Assembly: GCA_964437445.1 (NCBI GenBank)
Contig: CAYTGR010000034.1
Location: 1-53,330, forward strand
DNA: 53,330 nucleotides
From: CAYTGR01 sp964437445
GTDB lineage: Bacteria; Chloroflexota; Anaerolineae; B4-G1; SLSP01
Reading direction: 5' to 3'
Both the position numbers and the translations under genes were made by a program. This document shows, piece by piece, positions 49,949 to 53,330 of the stretch. The notes under the pieces were generated by a model. That model worked only from the letters and a program-made list of their open reading frames with translations. It did not search any database and was not told the origin of the DNA. The number at the start of each line of letters is the position of its first letter. The stretch's first letter is position 1.

Positions 49949-50599
49949 TCAGGCCAGGCCCACGTCGGGGAGGTTGTCTGAGGTGACGGGTTGCCAGCGC
50001 TGCCTGACTATCCGTTGGCGCAGGCGTAACAGCCCGTAGCTGCCTGCTCCCAACACCACCAACCCGGTCAACAGACCGGTGAAGTTGCTGGCAAGCTGGT
50101 TTACCAGCTCCCACTGGCTGCCGGCGAGATAGCCCATTCCTCCAAAGAGCACCAGCCAGGTCGCCTCGCCGCTGCTATCAAACGCTAAGAAGCGCCAGAA
50201 AGCGTATCCGCTGCTGCCGGCGATGAGATTGGTCGGGGTTGCCAGCGGCGTCAAGAAGAAGCGTGTCAGGTAAATGGCCAGGCCACCGCGCCGGTCAAAG
50301 GTGCTTTGGGCCTGTTGCCAGGCTGGCGTCCCGCCAAAGCGACGCAGCGCCCACTGATGGGCAAAACGTCCCAGCGCGTAACTTAAACTATCCCCCAGTA
50401 CCACGCCAATCAGTCCCAGGACGGTCATCGTGACCCCGTTCAGCACCCCCTGGCGGATAAAAGCACCGGTGGCGAGCACTAACAGCGTGCCCGGCAGGGG
50501 AAGTCCCAGGGCGGCGATCAGCAACGCCAGCCCAAAGAGCGGTGGCCCGTATGCCACCAGCTCTGTCAGCAGCAAGTTGGTCAGGTTGATTTCGTTCAT
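49949..50599 (-). CDS. DedA/SNARE-associated family membrane protein
   Basis: A 216-residue membrane protein. The conserved block PLPGTLLVLATGAFI, GLIGVVLGDSLSYALGRF and the arginine in YLTRFFLTPLATPTNLIAGSSG are the DedA (SNARE-associated) signature. Four to five helices are predicted. DedA proteins are linked to membrane lipid flipping. There is no ribosome-binding site; a TATACT lies seven bases before the ATG, so translation may be leaderless. The C-terminus has a basic tail. Confidence 0.85.
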   Translation of the reverse strand: MNEINLTNLLLTELVAYGPPLFGLALLIAALGLPLPGTLLVLATGAFIRQGVLNGVTMTVLGLIGVVLGDSLSYALGRFAHQWALRRFGGTPAWQQAQSTFDRRGGLAIYLTRFFLTPLATPTNLIAGSSGYAFWRFLAFDSSGEATWLVLFGGMGYLAGSQWELVNQLASNFTGLLTGLVVLGAGSYGLLRLRQRIVRQRWQPVTSDNLPDVGLA

Positions 50600-50676
50600 A
50601 CCTGGCAGTATACAGGGACAATGTGGAGGATTTGTGAAGAAGGAGTGGAGATTTACGGTAACATGAAAAATAACAC

Positions 50677-50713
50677 CTTCAGGCGTTTCCCCTGCCGGTG
50701 CAAACGCCTGAAG
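50677..50713 (-). terminator. Terminator of the DUF4091-like gene
   Basis: CTTCAGGCGTTT and AAACGCCTGAAG pair over 12 bases around 13. On the minus strand it is followed by GTGTTATTTTTC, a T-rich tail, about 60 bases after the stop. Confidence 0.8.
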
Positions 50714-50770
50714 ATGGCTTGATGGATGACTTTGCGCGAGATCTTTTGTAGTGGGATGGGCTGGCCCGGC

Positions 50771-53281
50771 TCAATGTTGCCGCAACACCAGCGGCAGGTA
50801 AACCCGGTCGGTATAGATGAGCACGTTGGCCGTCGCGGTGAGCCACTGCGTGCCGGAGAAGGTCGCCGTGTTCGTCGCAGCGCCGGTCAGCACCCCCTGC
50901 GCCTGGATGGTCAGCGTGAGCACCTCCTCGGCCTCCACCGCTGCCGTCCAGGTGACCCGCTGGCCGTTCACCGTCGGGACCGGGGCTTTGCTCCCGGTGA
51001 CGGTGAGCACGGTCGTCGCTGCCGGGACGGTGTCGCTGAAGGTGACGGTGTGCGCGGCACTGCCGGCCCGGTAGATCAGGCGGTAAGTGGTCACGCCGCC
51101 CGGCGGGAGTGCGCCCGGCGTGGCCGTCTTGGTCGCCGTCGGCCCGGTTAGTTTCGCCGCCAGCGCCGCCCGCGTCGCGTAGAGAGCGGTCGGCACGCGG
51201 CTGAACAGGGTCCGGGAGGCGATGAACTGTTGTGCGAGCGCGTCGGCGGCATTGGCCACCCCAATTTGCGGCCGTGCGCCGCCGTTGACGAGCCAGAGGT
51301 ACTCGTAATCCTCCATCCCCTCGCGCAAGAGTTCCCACCGGATAGAGGGCACCAGCCGGTTGCTCTGCGCATTGCAGGCGTCGAAGGCAATCGTGCTATC
51401 CTTCGGCGGATAGAACAGGAAGCCGTCGCCGTTGCCGTCGTTGAGCCACGGTTGCGTCCACGGCGTCGGCGTGCCGGGATACGAACCCCAGTCGGTGGTG
51501 GAGTAGTAGAGCAGCCCGTCCACCCGCTCCAACCAGGCCAGCCAGGGCGTGATGCGCGCTTCCACCCCGGCGCGGTCCATCACCGTGGGGTTGGGCAGCG
51601 GCGGCCGGTCACCGTAGAGGAAGTACCACCAGACCTGCTCCCCGTGGTTCTGCTGGCGGGCGTGCGAGGCCTCCACCTCGTAGTTGCTGATGGTGGGCAG
51701 CCAGATGTCAATCTTGGCATTGGGGTAGGTAGCGTTGGCGTAGATGCCGGCTTCCACCTGTTCACTGACCATGAGGCGCACATACGGCGCGGCCGCTTTG
51801 GTCTGCGTGGCCAGATAGGCGACGATATTGTAATCGCTGAGAGTCTGCGGCTCGTTGACGATGTGGTAGTAGCCTTTGGCAGCATAATCGCTGGTAGCGT
51901 GGAGGTAGTTGCTCACCGCCGTCCAATACTGGAACCATTTGGTGTTGTAGGCGGTGTTGCCCGGCGGCTCGGTGCCCCGGCTCTGGCCACAAAACGATGA
52001 GGGACGGCTGGCCGGCGGCCAGTTGTCCGCCGGGCCGCGAATGAGAAACGTCGGGAAGCCGACGCCGTTATCCAGCGCACCGCCGGCGAGATATTTCTGC
52101 GCCAGCGTGTGGAAGTCCCACTCGCCCCAGGCATCGGGCTGGAGATTGCCATTGCAGTCGTATTCCACGCCGCCGGGATAGTTCAGCCCGGCAGGCCAGC
52201 CGACGCCTTTCGGCGTGAGACGGTGAGCGGCGAAATCCTCGTAGAGCGCGTCCACCAGTGTCCAGTAGCAGTACTGGACGCTGCCGCCGATCGTCCCTTT
52301 GTAGACCTCGACGACATTACTCCAGCCGAAGCCCCATTCCCCGGCCAGGTGGATCTGCTGGGGCAGTGCGAAGTTCCAGACCTCCAGCTGGACCGGGACG
52401 GTCGCCGTGCCGATGGTGACGGTCGCCTGGTAGAGGCCCGGCGCGGCGTTCCGGGGCACGTGGACGGTGAACCAGAGCGGCTGGGCGCTGTTGGCCGGGA
52501 AGCTGACCGTGCCGCCCGGCGCGATGGGATAGAGCGGGTCAGGCCAGGCTCCGAGCCGGCCGTTGGCGTCGCTCAATTGGGTGAGGTTCACGTAATCCAC
52601 CCGGTGTAACGTGACGTTACCGGACGTGATGACGTCGCTGCCCTTGACGAAGTTGGAGATGCTGACGGCGAGCGTTTGCGCGGAGGGGGAGCGCACCACC
52701 AGCTGGAACGGCTCAAACTCGTCGCGGGCGGCCTGGATGCGGAGCGCGGCGGTGGCGACCGGTGTCACCTGCGTCTTGAGGATCTTCTCCACCGGCGGCG
52801 CGGCCCAGATGGCCAGGCCGCTGGCGCTCGCGCCGCTGATCTGGTGGAAGTAGCCGCCCGCCTCCACCGCGCCCGCCGTCCCGGTGAGCGTCGCCGCGCC
52901 GAGCGTGGCTAACGCCGGTTGCGGGTGGCCCTCGTGGGCCAGCGTGTCAAAGTAAATGTAATACTTCGTCGTGCTGCCGTCGGCCTGCCACTTAATCACC
53001 CCGCCGCCGTCCTGGTCCACTAAGCGGAGGTTGTCCCACCAGGCCTGCCAGACGTCGCCGTTGTCCCAGAGGCCGTTGGGGCCGCTCACGTCGCCGTCCA
53101 CGTCGTCGCGCGTGTGAAATTCCAGCCGGGTGATGTTGTTGAAGCTGGGGGTGGTGCAGGTGTGGAACGGCTTGAGCGAGACGCTGACGTAGTTCCAGCG
53201 GTTCAGCGCCAGTGGCGGGCCGCCCTGGGTGATGCTGCTGGCAGGGCAGCCGGTGGTGTCATAAAGTTTAAACCATAGGAC
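50771..53281 (-). CDS. Secreted DUF4091 (GH123-like) protein, N-terminus missing
   Basis: The frame runs for about 836 residues without a start near its beginning, and in-frame coding character reaches an abrupt TAA at 53282-53284. A normal signal peptide is missing. Domains: a jelly-roll-like carbohydrate-binding region (first about 140 residues), a beta-sandwich, then a (beta/alpha) region around residues 270-680 containing NEPQTLSDYNIVAYLA and SIRWELLREGMEDYEYLW, typical of DUF4091/GH123-like enzymes. A DUF11-like beta domain closes it, ending VYLPLVLRQH. A downstream GTG at 53101 would skip the first domain. The gene appears cut by an insertion sequence. Confidence 0.72.
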   Translation of the reverse strand, partial: VLWFKLYDTTGCPASSITQGGPPLALNRWNYVSVSLKPFHTCTTPSFNNITRLEFHTRDDVDGDVSGPNGLWDNGDVWQAWWDNLRLVDQDGGGVIKWQADGSTTKYYIYFDTLAHEGHPQPALATLGAATLTGTAGAVEAGGYFHQISGASASGLAIWAAPPVEKILKTQVTPVATAALRIQAARDEFEPFQLVVRSPSAQTLAVSISNFVKGSDVITSGNVTLHRVDYVNLTQLSDANGRLGAWPDPLYPIAPGGTVSFPANSAQPLWFTVHVPRNAAPGLYQATVTIGTATVPVQLEVWNFALPQQIHLAGEWGFGWSNVVEVYKGTIGGSVQYCYWTLVDALYEDFAAHRLTPKGVGWPAGLNYPGGVEYDCNGNLQPDAWGEWDFHTLAQKYLAGGALDNGVGFPTFLIRGPADNWPPASRPSSFCGQSRGTEPPGNTAYNTKWFQYWTAVSNYLHATSDYAAKGYYHIVNEPQTLSDYNIVAYLATQTKAAAPYVRLMVSEQVEAGIYANATYPNAKIDIWLPTISNYEVEASHARQQNHGEQVWWYFLYGDRPPLPNPTVMDRAGVEARITPWLAWLERVDGLLYYSTTDWGSYPGTPTPWTQPWLNDGNGDGFLFYPPKDSTIAFDACNAQSNRLVPSIRWELLREGMEDYEYLWLVNGGARPQIGVANAADALAQQFIASRTLFSRVPTALYATRAALAAKLTGPTATKTATPGALPPGGVTTYRLIYRAGSAAHTVTFSDTVPAATTVLTVTGSKAPVPTVNGQRVTWTAAVEAEEVLTLTIQAQGVLTGAATNTATFSGTQWLTATANVLIYTDRVYLPLVLRQH

Positions 53282-53330
53282 TTACGCAACTTGGCCGATA
53301 GCACTATAATACAAGGCATGAGCAAAGTTA
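53278..53330 (+). mobile_element. Possible left end of an insertion sequence
   Basis: From GGACTTACGCAACTTGGCC the sequence changes character: AT content rises, the DUF4091 frame stops, and TATAAT (53305-53310) and an ATG (53318) appear within 45 bases. This has the look of a terminal inverted repeat with a transposase promoter. The other end is outside the window, so the family cannot be named. Confidence 0.5.
53318..53330 (+). CDS. Start of a possible transposase gene (partial)
   Basis: ATG AGC AAA GTT runs off the window edge, eight bases after a TATAAT. Only four codons are visible, so the call rests on the surrounding IS-like end. Confidence 0.3.

Overview
The window is a GC-rich bacterial chromosome segment, most likely from a member of the Chloroflexota (Anaerolineae-like). 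This is inferred, not proven, from several features. Surface proteins carry Thr/Pro-rich stalks, and one secreted protein ends in the tail VYLPLVLR. Cell-surface glycan, FemAB-like and GH3/GPH sugar genes are present, as is an LL-diaminopimelate-type aminotransferase. A Bacillus-type LexA box sits in the radA promoter. Intergenic DNA is full of short tandem and palindromic repeats. No rRNA or tRNA gene, CRISPR array or complete mobile element was seen.

Layout. 0-4 kb: a DUF5107 lipoprotein, then a minus-strand operon sortase - DUF6391 - DNA polymerase III delta. 4-8 kb: nucleotide salvage (two tandem hypoxanthine phosphoribosyltransferases and thymidine kinase) and the ribosomal operon rplU-rpmA-rpmE, in which L31 carries an extra C-terminal domain resembling the RNA polymerase alpha C-terminal domain. 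8-14.7 kb: Mut7-C RNase, radA, ftsK, small proteins, a nitroreductase and a HAD phosphatase. 14.9-20.5 kb: an FAD oxidoreductase, GH3 beta-glucosidase, MFS permease and CDP-alcohol phosphatidyltransferase. 20.6-29.5 kb: envelope and glycan functions (GT2, SurE, an atypical response regulator, GT4, methyltransferase, FemAB-like transferase, RfbC, hydrolase, GPH symporter). 29.6-34.9 kb: lipoprotein with aminotransferase, two paralogous cyclophilins, a GAF histidine kinase.

35-43.5 kb: a DUF4380 protein, a lysophospholipase-like hydrolase, then a signalling block made of a Liv-type binding lipoprotein, a 1193-residue Cache-HAMP-GAF-PAS histidine kinase and a receiver-GAF-histidine kinase; none of the three has a DNA-binding output domain. 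43.8-49 kb: a HigA antitoxin without HigB, then a minus-strand operon Yip1 protein - ABC ATPase - secreted TIG/CARDB protein - MacB-like permease. 49.4-53.3 kb: a DUF3887 lipoprotein, a DedA-family protein and a secreted DUF4091/GH123-like protein. The reading frame of the last one stops abruptly at what looks like the end of an insertion sequence at the right edge.

Regulatory signals are unusually legible. At least nine promoters have a TATAAT-like -10, usually 16 bp from a -35 that is most often TTGCCT rather than TTGACA. There are several good terminators, a LexA box in the radA promoter, and a candidate structured leader over the start of the Cache kinase. The strongest leads for follow-up are the L31-alphaCTD fusion, the SOS-type operator on radA, the MacB-like export operon in which a TIG/CARDB protein takes the place of a MacA adaptor, the folded leader at 38.07-38.20 kb, and the repeat families.
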